From Luteolibacter sp. Y139 (lineage in GTDB: Bacteria; Verrucomicrobiota; Verrucomicrobiia; Verrucomicrobiales; Akkermansiaceae): a stretch of DNA of 64,000 nt. The notes below the pieces were generated by a model, which searched no databases, had not been told where the DNA came from, and worked only from the letters and a program-made list of their open reading frames with translations. Positions 1 through 8,636 of this stretch are shown piece after piece. Position 1 is the stretch's first letter. Each line of letters opens with the position of its first letter. The position numbers and the translations under genes are program-made. The DNA is taken from positions 248,001 through 312,000 of the forward strand of contig NZ_JBBUKT010000007.1 in assembly GCF_038066715.1 (NCBI RefSeq), in the 5' to 3' direction.

Positions 1-113
1 GATCCAACTTGCCGCGAAATTGTTGGGATGATGGGAATGGCGGTTGGGACGAGTTTTCAGAGTTTTCCGAAAGGAACGGAATTTAAGATTTACGAAAGGA
101 AAGGGAGGCTGAA

Positions 114-1130
114 ATGAATCCTCAGATTGTGATATTCGGGGCGAATGGTTTCCTGGGTCGCTATTTTGCGCGCCACTATCAGGGACAAGGCCGGGAAGTG
201 GTGTGCGTGGCCCGCCATCGCGAGGGGTGGAGTGGAGACGGGATGTTCCTGGAATGGGATGGCCGGACCATGGGCCCCTGGGCGCTGGCACTGGAAGGTG
301 CGGAACGGGTGATCAATCTTGCCGGGCGCAGCGTGAACTGCCGCTACGATGCCCGCAACCGCAGGCAGATCATGGAGTCGCGCGTCGACTCGACCCGGGT
401 GATCGGGAAAGCAATCGCTGCTTGCAAGGTGCCGCCGAAGCTGTGGATGAACTCGAGCACGGCGACCTTTTATCGTCACGCGGAGGATCGCCCGCAAGAC
501 GAGTGGGAGGGAGAGCCGGGCGAGGGGTTTTCGGTCGACGTGGCGCGCGCGTGGGAGGAGGCGTTTTTTGCTGCTGCGGTGCCGGGCGCGACCCGCAAGG
601 TGGCGCTGCGCACCGGGATGGTGCTGGCTTACGAGGACGGCACAGTGTTCGAAGTGCTGCGGCACCTGACCCGGCGCGGACTGGGCGGACGGATGGGGAA
701 GGGGGACCAGCGGGTGAGCTGGATTCACATGGAAGACTTCATCGCGGCCATCGAATTCATCGCCGCGGAGCCGTGGCGGGATGGGGTCTATAACCTGACC
801 GCTCCGGAACACCCCACCAACCGCGAGCTGATGCAGACTTTCCGCGAGCAGCAGGGGGCGCCCTTCGGTCTGCCCGCGACCCGTTGGATGCTGGAGATCG
901 GAGCGCAGGTGATGAAGACCGAGACCGAACTCGTGACGAAGAGCCGTTGGGCGGACCCGCGACGCTTGCGGGAGGAGGGCTTCCGCTGGCGCTGGCCGAA
1001 GCTGGAGACCGCGCTTGCAGATCTGGAGGCGCGGCATGGCCTGGAGGGATTCTTCTATCAACCCGACCACCGCTCGGCCGGGGTGCGGGTCTGGACGCCG
1101 GGAAAGAAGGCTGCGGCTGGAAGCCGGTGA
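114..1130 (+). CDS. TIGR01777-type NAD(P)-dependent epimerase (SDR family)
   Basis: The 338-residue protein opens with a Rossmann nucleotide-binding motif, GANGFLG at residues 9-15. It ends with the DUF1731 region (about residues 275-325; S-R-x-x-P-x-x-L followed by GF), the layout of the YfcH/TIGR01777 group of extended SDR proteins. These are cytosolic proteins annotated as sugar-nucleotide epimerases, and their substrate is generally unknown. The ATG is preceded by AAGGGAGG, a good ribosome binding site, which fixes the start. The first 113 bases of the window upstream hold no gene. The next gene lies 92 bp downstream on the same strand. The family call is firm; the substrate cannot be told. 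Confidence 0.88.
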   Translation: MNPQIVIFGANGFLGRYFARHYQGQGREVVCVARHREGWSGDGMFLEWDGRTMGPWALALEGAERVINLAGRSVNCRYDARNRRQIMESRVDSTRVIGKAIAACKVPPKLWMNSSTATFYRHAEDRPQDEWEGEPGEGFSVDVARAWEEAFFAAAVPGATRKVALRTGMVLAYEDGTVFEVLRHLTRRGLGGRMGKGDQRVSWIHMEDFIAAIEFIAAEPWRDGVYNLTAPEHPTNRELMQTFREQQGAPFGLPATRWMLEIGAQVMKTETELVTKSRWADPRRLREEGFRWRWPKLETALADLEARHGLEGFFYQPDHRSAGVRVWTPGKKAAAGSR

Positions 1131-1222
1131 GATGGGGAAAGATCCCATGGAGTCCCTGATTTTTCACAGAGGAATGCTTTGTGAATCTGCGAGGCGTCTT
1201 GTAATCTGAGGCCCCAAGCCGG

Positions 1223-2392
1223 ATGTCGGAAATCGGAAATACCCCCAGAAAGCCGCGGGCCTCGCAAATGGTCCTGCTATTTGCGGCGCTGGTGATCGGC
1301 GTGGCCGGGCTCAAGGCGGCCCAGGCGTTCTTTGTGCCGGTGTTTCTGGCGTTCTTCATCGCCACGGTCAGCTATCCGATCACCGGGTGGCTCCAGCGCC
1401 ATAAAGTGCCACCGGCGGTGGCGGTGCTGTTCACCGTCCTAGTCGATTTCGCCTTCCTCGCCGCCGTGGTGGTGCTTGGAGTGACTATCGTGGGCGATCT
1501 TCAGGAAAAGTGGGACGCGGAGTACTACGATCTGGCCCGCGCCAAGATTCTCGAAGCGAACGGCGCGATCGCCGGGAAGCTGGACGAGTGGGGCGTGGAA
1601 GACGCCGTTGAGAAGCTGAATGCCTTCACCAACGAGAACCTCGCCGAGCTGCGGAACATCAAGTTCGGCCAGATCTGGTCGCTCGGTACCGGGGTGGTCG
1701 GACGGGTGCTGACCTTTTTCGCGACGGCAGGCGTGGTGATCGTACTGACCATTTTCATGCTGTCCGAGGCGCAGGGATTCAGCCGGCGCTTTGGCGCAAT
1801 CCAAGCCGCCCGCGGGCCCAATTTCCAGCGGCTCGTCGGGGCGATGCAGGACACCCAGCGCTACTTGGGAATCAAGACGATCATCAGCTTGGCAACCGGC
1901 GTCCTCGCCGGGGTGCTGTGCTGGGTGGCGGGGATCGATTTCTTCCTGTTGTGGGGGATTCTTGCATTTGTGATGAATTTCATCCCGGCGGTCGGTTCGC
2001 TGATCGCCTCGATTCCGCCGATCCTGCTGGCCTTGATCGCCAAGGACGGTGGTACGACGAATGCGATCGTGGTCGGCTGCGGCTACGGCCTGATCAACAT
2101 GTTCCTCGACAACTTCGTGCAGCCGACGCTGCTCGGGAAGCGATTCGGCCTGTCGATCCTGGTGGTCGTGCTGTGCGTACTGTTCTGGGGCTGGCTTTGG
2201 GGCCTGATCGGGATCGTGCTAGCGGTGCCGCTGACGATGATCTTGAAGGTGGTGCTGGATAACAGCGACGAGTTCCGGTGGGTCGCCGTGGCGATCGGCC
2301 AAGAACCGCGTAAAGAGGAGCCGCCACCGGAAAAGGTGAACGACAGTGTGGCTGCTGCCGGAGAAGCGGCGAAGGCGACGGGCGGGAATTGA
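1223..2392 (+). CDS. AI-2E family transporter (PerM/UPF0118 permease)
   Basis: This 389-residue membrane protein has the PerM/UPF0118 layout: two N-terminal membrane segments (about 15-60), a third near 70-90, a charged extracytoplasmic stretch (about 95-165), then a block of closely spaced hydrophobic segments to about residue 365. The family sequence PAVGSLIASIPP lies in the second half. Members include the AI-2 exporter TqsA and sodium/proton exchangers, so the transported substrate is open. The soluble tail after residue 365 is charged and proline-rich. The stop codon overlaps the possible TTG start of the heme A synthase gene, so the two are probably cotranscribed. Confidence 0.88.
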   Translation: MSEIGNTPRKPRASQMVLLFAALVIGVAGLKAAQAFFVPVFLAFFIATVSYPITGWLQRHKVPPAVAVLFTVLVDFAFLAAVVVLGVTIVGDLQEKWDAEYYDLARAKILEANGAIAGKLDEWGVEDAVEKLNAFTNENLAELRNIKFGQIWSLGTGVVGRVLTFFATAGVVIVLTIFMLSEAQGFSRRFGAIQAARGPNFQRLVGAMQDTQRYLGIKTIISLATGVLAGVLCWVAGIDFFLLWGILAFVMNFIPAVGSLIASIPPILLALIAKDGGTTNAIVVGCGYGLINMFLDNFVQPTLLGKRFGLSILVVVLCVLFWGWLWGLIGIVLAVPLTMILKVVLDNSDEFRWVAVAIGQEPRKEEPPPEKVNDSVAAAGEAAKATGGN

Positions 2393-2394
2393 TC

Positions 2395-3387
2395 ATGTCG
2401 CTGTTCCAGAAGTCTGCCACTGCCGCGCTGGTCGCCGTGATCGTGCTGATCTGCGTGGGTGCGATCGTGCGGGTCACCGGGGCGGGGATGGGATGTCCGG
2501 ATTGGCCGCGCTGCTGGGGCAGGCTGATTCCTCCGACCAAGGTGGAGCAGGTGGATCTTTCGAAGCTGGACTTCAAGAAGTTCCAGAAAGCGGCAGCTCG
2601 CTATGGCCGTGATCCGTCCACGGTCACACCTGAACACATCCTGGAGAACTTCAATCCGGTCCACACCTGGACCGAGTATTTCAACCGGCTGACCTCGCTG
2701 CCCGTCGGCTTCTTTTCGATGGCGACGCTGGTGCTGGCCTTGCTGCGCGAGAGGAGGCGTCCTCTGGTGCCGGTGGCGGCTTTCATCTCCGTCATCCTCG
2801 TCGGGGTGAATGCGTGGATGGGGGCGCAGGTGGTATCCAGCGATCTGAAGCCGGGCGTGCTGACCGTCCACATGGCGTTGGCGATGCTGGTGGTGATTCC
2901 TATGACCTTCGCGGCCTGGCGCGGTAGTGACCGGCCGTGGACCATCGCGGGGGACGATGCATTCCGGAGCCGCATGCGCTGGGTCACCGGTTTGCTGCTG
3001 CTGCTGATTTTCTTCGAGGGCGTGTTGGGCACCCGCATCCGGGAGCTGAACAGCCAGCTGGCGAGGACTCATACCGGGATGGGCCGGGCGGAGTGGATCG
3101 GGATTCTGGAGCACTCCTGGATTTACCTGATCCACCGCAGCTTTTCCTGGCTGATCCTTGCAACTGCGGCGTTCGCCTGGTGGCGGTCGCGGCAGACTGG
3201 TTCGGCGGGGCGGACGGCTACCGGGGCATTGATCGTGGTGCTCGGGCAGATGGTGCTCGGGCTGATCATGGCCCGGGTCGAGATTCATCCGGTGATCCAA
3301 GTCGCCCATCTGGGGCTCTCGGCGATCCTGTTGGCGCTGACAATGTTGTGGTTCTGCGGGACCTTCCGTCCGAGTGCCCGGGCTTGA
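2395..3387 (+). CDS. ctaA: Heme A synthase (COX15/CtaA family)
   Basis: An eight-helix membrane protein of 330 residues. Family members oxidise the C8 methyl of heme O to give heme A for aa3-type cytochrome oxidases. The four expected heme-ligand histidines are present at H90 (in HTWTEY), H159 (VHMALA), H247 (IHRSF) and H305 (VAHLG). The conserved glutamate of the first half is E94, and a cysteine pair sits at C34/C40 in the first extracytoplasmic loop. The start is taken at ATG 2395; a TTG at 2389 overlapping the previous stop would add two residues. No protoheme IX farnesyltransferase or oxidase subunit is adjacent. Downstream comes the redox regulator Rex, which fits a respiratory context. 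Confidence 0.9.
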   Translation: MSLFQKSATAALVAVIVLICVGAIVRVTGAGMGCPDWPRCWGRLIPPTKVEQVDLSKLDFKKFQKAAARYGRDPSTVTPEHILENFNPVHTWTEYFNRLTSLPVGFFSMATLVLALLRERRRPLVPVAAFISVILVGVNAWMGAQVVSSDLKPGVLTVHMALAMLVVIPMTFAAWRGSDRPWTIAGDDAFRSRMRWVTGLLLLLIFFEGVLGTRIRELNSQLARTHTGMGRAEWIGILEHSWIYLIHRSFSWLILATAAFAWWRSRQTGSAGRTATGALIVVLGQMVLGLIMARVEIHPVIQVAHLGLSAILLALTMLWFCGTFRPSARA

Positions 3388-3421
3388 CCCGGGGAGTTTC
3401 CCCGCGTTTCCTCCGCCGCGC

Positions 3422-4042
3422 GTGGAAAAGATCGATATCCCCAAAAAGGCCATCTACCGGCTTTCGATCTATCACCGGTGCCTCCAGCGTCTGCATGACA
3501 ACGGCCAGGAAACGGTGAGCTCCACCGCGCTTGCCAAGGCCGCCGGTGTGAAGCCGGCCCAGCTCCGCAAGGATCTCGCCTACTTCGGGCAATTCGGCAC
3601 CCGCGGGCTCGGTTATCCGGTCGATACCCTGGCGTCCATGATCCGCGACCTGCTCGGTCGCGAGCGTCTCCAGCCGGTGGTGCTGGTCGGTGCGGGTAAT
3701 CTCGGTTCCGCGCTTCTCCACTACCAAGGCTTCCAGAAGGAGGGTTTCGAAGTGGTCTGTGCTTTCGATGCCGATCCGGAAGGTGCCGTGCGGCGTGGCG
3801 TCGCCATCCCGGTGAAATCGGATCAGGAAATCGAGAGTTTCGTTCACTCGGAGGGCGTGAAACTCGCCATCCTCTGCGTCCCGGCAGGCTTCGCCCAAGC
3901 GGTCGCCAATCGCCTGGTCGCGGCGGGCATCCAAGGGATCCTGAATTTCTCCCCGGTGGTCCTCGAGGTGCCGGAGGAAGTCGTGGTCAACAACGTGGAC
4001 CTCGCACTTGAGCTGGAGCACCTCAGCTTCTTCGTGCGTTGA
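3422..4042 (+). CDS. rex: Redox-sensing transcriptional repressor Rex
   Basis: Rex senses the NADH/NAD+ ratio and represses fermentation and respiration genes when NADH is low. The N-terminal winged helix (about residues 8-65) has the family sequence QLRKDLAYFGQFGTRGLGY. A Rossmann domain follows with the dinucleotide motif GAGNLG at residues 90-95, and the C-terminal swapping helix lies near residues 175-200. I chose GTG 3422 because it gives the usual length of about 206 residues. An in-frame GTG at 3374 would add 16 residues and overlap ctaA by 14 bp. Neither start has a clear ribosome binding site. The protein is cytosolic and works as a dimer. Confidence 0.92.
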   Translation: MEKIDIPKKAIYRLSIYHRCLQRLHDNGQETVSSTALAKAAGVKPAQLRKDLAYFGQFGTRGLGYPVDTLASMIRDLLGRERLQPVVLVGAGNLGSALLHYQGFQKEGFEVVCAFDADPEGAVRRGVAIPVKSDQEIESFVHSEGVKLAILCVPAGFAQAVANRLVAAGIQGILNFSPVVLEVPEEVVVNNVDLALELEHLSFFVR

Positions 4043-4066
4043 GCGGCGCTAACCTTCGGCCGAGGG

Positions 4067-4663
4067 ATGAAGCCGACTTTTTCCCAAGATAATCCGGAGC
4101 CGCTCGTTCCTACCTGTGGCACGCCGTCGCGCGATGCCGCAGAGGGCATGGTGGAAACCCGGGAAGAATTCGTCGAACGCGCGCTGGCCGAGTATGAGTC
4201 GCCGCTGGTCGGCTATGCCTACGGGTTCGTCCATGACCTCGAACGCGCGCGCGATATCGTCCAGGACACTTTCATCCGCCTCTGCCAGCAGGACGTGGCC
4301 AAGGTGAAGGATGGTCTCAAGACTTGGCTATTCACCGTCTGCCGGAATCGGGCGCTCGATGTCCTCCGCAAGGAGTCCCGCGTCTCTCCCTTAGACGATG
4401 ACCAGCTCAAGCGCCGTCCCGCGGAAGCTTTTTCACCGGATGAGTCACTCGAACACTCCGAGCGGATCGCCGCGGTGATGCGCTACCTCGACCGACTTTC
4501 CGAAAACCAGCGCACCGTCATCCTGATGAAATTCCGTGACGGGCTCAGTTACAATGAAATCTGCGAGACCACCGGTCTCAGCAGCGGCAATGTTGGCTTC
4601 CTGATCCACGCGGGCCTCAAGCGGCTGCGCGAACTCCTTCCCTCTGAATTCCTCGAACGATGA
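4067..4663 (+). CDS. ECF-type RNA polymerase sigma factor
   Basis: The 198-residue sigma-70 family protein has region 2 at about residues 34-100 (ARDIVQDTFIRL and WLFTVCRNRALDVLRK) and region 4 at about 135-190 (LSENQRTVILMKFRDGLSYNEI then GLSSGNVG). There is no region 3, as in ECF sigma factors. The last codons overlap the ATG of the next gene, a membrane protein with an anti-sigma-like N-terminus, so the two are translationally coupled and probably form a sigma/regulator pair. Target genes cannot be told. The N-terminal 30 residues are poorly conserved, and an internal start is possible. Confidence 0.92.
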   Translation: MKPTFSQDNPEPLVPTCGTPSRDAAEGMVETREEFVERALAEYESPLVGYAYGFVHDLERARDIVQDTFIRLCQQDVAKVKDGLKTWLFTVCRNRALDVLRKESRVSPLDDDQLKRRPAEAFSPDESLEHSERIAAVMRYLDRLSENQRTVILMKFRDGLSYNEICETTGLSSGNVGFLIHAGLKRLRELLPSEFLER

Positions 4664-5859
4664 ATCTTCATCCCGATGATCCGCGGCTGAGCGCCTGGGT
4701 GCTCGGCGAACTTCCTGCCGACGAGGCCGAAGAAGTCTCCCGCGCCGTAGCCGCCGATCCGGCATTGCAAGCGGCTGCCGATGAACTGCGAGGGGTCAGC
4801 GATTTCCTCAATGGCACCTTCTCCGCTCCCGCCCTGCGACCAGAGCAGCGCGAGGCGGTTCGACGGGCCGGCCGGACCACCGTGGTCCAGTTCCCGGTTC
4901 GCAAGAAGGCGGCCCGGCCGTGGCCGGCGCTGTTCGCGGCTGCCGCGGCGATCGCTTTTGGCGTCTTCGTTTTCTCCCGTCCCGATAAGGGCACGGATTC
5001 CGAAGTGGTGCAGCGCCCACAGCTTGCGCCCGCAACTCCTCCGACCGTTCGTCCTCACGCTCCCGGAAGTGGGGATGGCACTACCAACTCCCGCCATGTT
5101 CATGGCACGGACGGCGGGCCGGATTCGGCCTTGGCCGACTTCTCGAACGTGAAGCTTCCCGAGGCAGCCAAGATGCCAGCCATCACACCGGGACAGGGAG
5201 CGACTGGACTCGAGCTGCCACTGGTGGTGGGTCGCTCCAGCTACGGCTGGGTGCGCGGCTGGATTGAGGAGAAGAACCAGCTTCCGCCGAAGGAGGTCGT
5301 TCGTATCGAGGAGCTTGCCAATGCTTTCCCGCTTCCTCCGGAAGAGGAAACCCGGTCCTTTGGCGGGCTGCGGGTTGCCTGTGTTTCGATGGCTTCGCTG
5401 TGGTCGGGGCCGGGACGCTTGGTCGGTGTCCAGATCGCCAATGAATCCGACAAGGCGCTGCGCGTGTCGTGGGCCTTCCGTCCGGCTCCGGGTTCACGAG
5501 ATGGCGGCGTGCGTGTGCTCGCCTCGACGGGTGGGAATGCTTCCGTGCCCTCAACCCTTCCTGCTGGTGACCGGACGCTGGTCCTGATCGAGCTCGGCTC
5601 CGCTGCGGGCGAGGCTGGCGACCTGGTGGTTTCCGCTGATGGCCTGACCCGGCGTATTCCTGCCGTGGAGACGAAAGCTCCCGGGCTCAAGCAAGCCGCA
5701 CTCGTCGCCGCTTTCGGCATCTGGCTGCGCGGGGAGGGGATCAACGATGCCCGTCTGCGAGAGATCCTCGTCGCCGCTGGCGAGAATCCCGATCCCCGCG
5801 CCAAGGAAGTCCGGCAGTTGGTCGGCCGCGCCCTCGACATCGCCGCAGCCGGACGTTGA
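4660..5859 (+). CDS. Membrane protein with anti-sigma-like N-terminus and YfbK-type flanks, vWA domain missing
   Basis: This 399-residue protein overlaps the ECF sigma gene by 4 bp. Residues 1-50 (DDPRLSAWVLGELPADEAE) resemble the N-terminus of cytoplasmic anti-sigma proteins. A single membrane helix lies at about 88-106, followed by a proline-rich linker. Residues 185-262 match the N-terminal YfbK domain (YGWVRGWIEE, then LPPKEVVRIEELANAF). Residues 340-395 match the end of the YfbK C-terminal DUF3520 domain (AALVAAFGIWLRG). In YfbK proteins a vWA domain of about 170 residues with a DxSxS metal site lies between; here it is absent. The likely role is sensing or holding the upstream sigma factor; this is inferred. 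Family assignment is from memory. Confidence 0.75.
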   Translation: MNLHPDDPRLSAWVLGELPADEAEEVSRAVAADPALQAAADELRGVSDFLNGTFSAPALRPEQREAVRRAGRTTVVQFPVRKKAARPWPALFAAAAAIAFGVFVFSRPDKGTDSEVVQRPQLAPATPPTVRPHAPGSGDGTTNSRHVHGTDGGPDSALADFSNVKLPEAAKMPAITPGQGATGLELPLVVGRSSYGWVRGWIEEKNQLPPKEVVRIEELANAFPLPPEEETRSFGGLRVACVSMASLWSGPGRLVGVQIANESDKALRVSWAFRPAPGSRDGGVRVLASTGGNASVPSTLPAGDRTLVLIELGSAAGEAGDLVVSADGLTRRIPAVETKAPGLKQAALVAAFGIWLRGEGINDARLREILVAAGENPDPRAKEVRQLVGRALDIAAAGR

Positions 5860-5890
5860 CGGTCACGCGCCGTCCGCCTTGAGTCGCGGC

Positions 5891-6331
5891 GTGTCCCGCC
5901 TCAGCATTCCCGAATACGCGATGGCGTTGGCCCACGTGGCCAGCATGCGCTCGGAAGATCCCTACCGGAAGGTAGGGGCTGCGGCGCTCGACTTCGACAA
6001 CCGGGTGATCGGCACCGCTTACAACGGGCTCGCCCCGGGCTTCAATGCGCCGGCGGACTTCTGGGATGATCGCGAGGGGCGGCAGAAATTCATGCTGCAC
6101 GCCGAGGTCAACCTCTGCAGCCTCTTCCGCCGGGGCGAGGCCAAGATCGTGGCGACCACCACCATGCCGTGCACGGCATGCATGCAGACGCTCTGCGCCT
6201 ACGGCATCAAGGAGATCTACTACCGGGACATCTATCAGGCCTCCGACGCGCCGGAGATCGCACGTCTCTACGGCGTGAAGCTCGAGCGGGTCGAGTTCAC
6301 GCCATTCGAAGGCATGGCCGAGCCGGTCTAG
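5891..6331 (+). CDS. Deoxycytidylate/cytidine deaminase family protein
   Basis: The zinc-dependent deaminase fold is shown by HAE in MLHAEVN and by PCTAC, which supply the histidine, the catalytic glutamate and the two cysteine zinc ligands. The N-terminus (SIPEYAMALAHVASMRSEDPYRKVGAA) follows the pattern of ComEB/dCMP deaminases, which make dUMP for thymidylate synthesis. I place the start at GTG 5891, giving 146 residues. The frame stays open upstream into the previous gene, but that extension is arginine- and proline-rich and looks non-coding. TTG 5879 is an alternative. The gene follows the YfbK-like gene by 31 bp. dCMP deaminase is the likeliest activity; a tRNA or drug deaminase is less likely. 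Confidence 0.82.
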   Translation: MSRLSIPEYAMALAHVASMRSEDPYRKVGAAALDFDNRVIGTAYNGLAPGFNAPADFWDDREGRQKFMLHAEVNLCSLFRRGEAKIVATTTMPCTACMQTLCAYGIKEIYYRDIYQASDAPEIARLYGVKLERVEFTPFEGMAEPV

Positions 6332-6347
6332 GACCCTTGTCCGGTGA

Positions 6348-7115
6348 TTACTCGCCTTCCGCGCCCTTCTCGAGATCGCCGCCGAAGAAGCCCTTGATAT
6401 AGCCAAACTCGACCATCGTGTCCTGCCACGGGGCGATCATTTCGGGATTCGCGAAAATCCGTCCTCCGCGCGCCATGGCCCCTTCGGCCTCGACGTCACG
6501 GCCCTCCGAGAAGGCCATCGCCGCCTCGGCATAGTAGGGGAACGGAGAGTCGTCCAGATAGTCGTACTTCTTGGCCAGCTTGGCCGCCTCGTCCTTCTTG
6601 CCGAGCTTCAGCTTGCAGAGCAACAGCTTGAACTCGACCAACCGCGAAAGCTGGAGATCGCCGGACAGGGTGGACTTTTTCGATACGAGGAGAACCTTTT
6701 CGAGATTCGTTTCGGCGGCCTTCCAGTCCTTGGTGACGAAGTTGAGTTCCGCCATGTTGAAGAGGATGGAGGAGATGCCAGGGGCGAGCTTGTCCGCTTC
6801 CTTGAAGTGCTCCATCGCCTTGTCGAAATTCCGGAACTCCACCTGGCACGCGCCGAGCAGGACCTGAAGATCGGGGTGCGCCTTGAAGATCGCAGCCGCC
6901 TCGTTGGCCTTGTTGATGGCTTCGAACACGCGCTTTTGGCCGAACAGTCGCTGTCCCTCCCCCAGCTTCTTCATGAATTCCTCGCGCTGCTCCTTGGGCA
7001 GATTGGAGAACTCCTGCTCGAAGGCACGGATTTCAGTCTTGGGCTTCTCCTTCTCTTGACCGCTAACGGCGGCGACAGGCAGGAGGCAGCAGAGGAGCAT
7101 CGCGATCGGTTTCAT
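6348..7115 (-). CDS. Secreted TPR-type protein
   Basis: A 255-residue protein with a signal peptide (MKPIAMLLCCLLPVAAVSGQ) and helical TPR-like repeats through residues 40-200, for example the stretch FDKAMEHFKEADKLAPGISSILFNMAELNF. The body is lysine- and glutamate-rich. It probably acts outside the cytoplasm as a protein-interaction scaffold, but nothing in it points to a process. The start is set at ATG 7115 because the signal peptide begins there; the 23 upstream in-frame residues are unlike a secretion signal. It converges with the deaminase gene, 16 bp apart, and lies downstream of nadD on the same strand. Confidence 0.75.
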   Translation of the reverse strand: MKPIAMLLCCLLPVAAVSGQEKEKPKTEIRAFEQEFSNLPKEQREEFMKKLGEGQRLFGQKRVFEAINKANEAAAIFKAHPDLQVLLGACQVEFRNFDKAMEHFKEADKLAPGISSILFNMAELNFVTKDWKAAETNLEKVLLVSKKSTLSGDLQLSRLVEFKLLLCKLKLGKKDEAAKLAKKYDYLDDSPFPYYAEAAMAFSEGRDVEAEGAMARGGRIFANPEMIAPWQDTMVEFGYIKGFFGGDLEKGAEGE

Positions 7116-7173
7116 GACAGGGGATTTCGCTCGCAGGGTAGGCAGCCGGGCGAAGCCGTGCAAGCCGTGGTTT

Positions 7174-7752
7174 TTAGGTGGCATAGAGATGCCGTAGCCG
7201 GATGAAATTCTTCACCTCGGGATCCAGCCACGGGGTGTCGGATTCTTCACTCGCCAAGGCTTGGCGGATAGCTGTCGCGGACGCCGGGTGGGTTCCCTTG
7301 AGAAAGTGCATCGTCCATCCGGCATGGGGCTCCGGTGCGCCGTCGCGGGCGAAGACGATGAACTCCACCAGTCCCGCCAGACGCTCCGGGTTTTTCCACC
7401 GTGGCAGTGCGCGCCACTGGTCGGCACCCATCAGCCAGAAAAGCCGTGCGCCGGGAAAGCGCCGGGCCATCTCCTCCGCGGTCTCGTACGAATACGAGGG
7501 AGGGGGGCGGCTCAGGTCGAAGTCATCCACCACGGCCCAAGGCAAGTCCCGGGTCGCCAGCCGCGCCATCTCCAGTCGATCGGCGGCGGGAGCGCTGGTC
7601 ACCCCGACCTTGTGGGGCGAGGTATGGCAGGGCAGGAAGCGGACCTGATCCAGCTCTAACAACTCCTTCGCCAGCCGTGCGATTTCCACGTGGCCGAGAT
7701 GGATCGGATCGAAGGTCCCGCCGAAGAGCGCGATGCGGTGCGGCCCGCTCAT
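7174..7752 (-). CDS. nadD: Nicotinate-nucleotide adenylyltransferase
   Basis: NadD transfers AMP from ATP to nicotinate mononucleotide in NAD biosynthesis. The 192-residue protein begins with the family signature GGTFDPIHLGH at residues 11-21, containing the HxGH-type nucleotidyl-transfer motif. It has the downstream nucleotide motif SATAIR near the C-terminus (about 160-165) and the expected WLMGADQW in the middle, so it matches the usual length and layout. It overlaps the upstream AraC-type gene by 4 bp, suggesting cotranscription. There is no nearby proBA, rsfS or obgE, the common partners in other phyla. Confidence 0.93.
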   Translation of the reverse strand: MSGPHRIALFGGTFDPIHLGHVEIARLAKELLELDQVRFLPCHTSPHKVGVTSAPAADRLEMARLATRDLPWAVVDDFDLSRPPPSYSYETAEEMARRFPGARLFWLMGADQWRALPRWKNPERLAGLVEFIVFARDGAPEPHAGWTMHFLKGTHPASATAIRQALASEESDTPWLDPEVKNFIRLRHLYAT

Positions 7753-8495
7753 GGCGTGCCGCGTTTTTTCATGTGGTCGCGATAGGCGGCCGGGGGCATG
7801 CCGACCATGCTGCGGAACTGTCTTGTTAGAGCGGTCTGGTCACCATAGCCGCACTCGAGCGCCACGTCGGCAATCGCCATCGGAGTTTCCGCCAGCAGCT
7901 TCGCCGCGTGGCCGATGCGGGCCTTTCTGACAAACTGGGTGGTGCTGAGCTGGAATACGCGGCGCATCCGCCGTTCGAGTTGGGTGGGCGTCAGCTTGGC
8001 GATGGCCGCCAGTTCGGCGGCCCGCAGGGGATCGTCCAAGTGATCGCGAACGTGCTCCACCACCTTGGCGATGCCTGCCAATTCGGCGTCTCCTTCGCGT
8101 GGGGCGCGGAGGTCGCGGGACACGGAGGCCAGCCCGATGATTTTTCCGTCCCGGTCGTGCAGCGGGACCTTGGTGGCGAGATACCAGCCCTGGCTGCCGT
8201 CGCGATTCAGCGAAAGCTCCAGCTGATCGACGATTTCGCGTCCTCCGACCAGGACTTCTTCATCCTGCTCGCGATAGACTTCGGCCAAGGCCCGCGGGAA
8301 GAAATCCTCTGCTCTCCGCCCGATCAGCCGCCGGGTGTCCTTGATTCCCGTGCGGTCGGCGAATCCTTGGTTCACGGCGCGGTAGCAGCGGTCGGTGTCC
8401 TTCAGGCAAAACATCACGTCGGGCAGCACCGCAAACAGCCGCTCGCAGAAGCGCGGGGAGTCCACTTTCCCGATGAAACCCGTATCGATCGCCAT
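7749..8495 (-). CDS. PAS domain-containing AraC family transcriptional regulator
   Basis: Residues 15-135 form a PAS domain (LPDVMFCLKDTDRCYRAVNQGFADRTG, then WYLATKVPLHDRDGKIIG and SVSRDLR). Residues 145-245 carry the double helix-turn-helix of AraC/XylS activators (MAIADVALECGYGDQTALTRQFRSMVGMPPAAYR). PAS-AraC proteins of this layout are frequent in Verrucomicrobiota and Planctomycetes; the ligand is unknown. The protein is cytosolic and binds DNA through the C-terminal half. The gene ends inside the first codons of nadD. A divergent secreted-protein gene starts 142 bp away, so the space between may hold its operator. Confidence 0.88.
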   Translation of the reverse strand: MAIDTGFIGKVDSPRFCERLFAVLPDVMFCLKDTDRCYRAVNQGFADRTGIKDTRRLIGRRAEDFFPRALAEVYREQDEEVLVGGREIVDQLELSLNRDGSQGWYLATKVPLHDRDGKIIGLASVSRDLRAPREGDAELAGIAKVVEHVRDHLDDPLRAAELAAIAKLTPTQLERRMRRVFQLSTTQFVRKARIGHAAKLLAETPMAIADVALECGYGDQTALTRQFRSMVGMPPAAYRDHMKKRGTP

Positions 8496-8636
8496 GGGCG
8501 GGGATTATTTCCGCCGTGCACCGGCACGCAAGGGGGAACCCGAAGTGGCTCGTTGCCATGTGACGATCATGCCGGGGGCTGGCGGGTGGTTCAGATTCTT
8601 CTATCCAGGCTTTCGTGCGATCCTCATGTTTCGATC

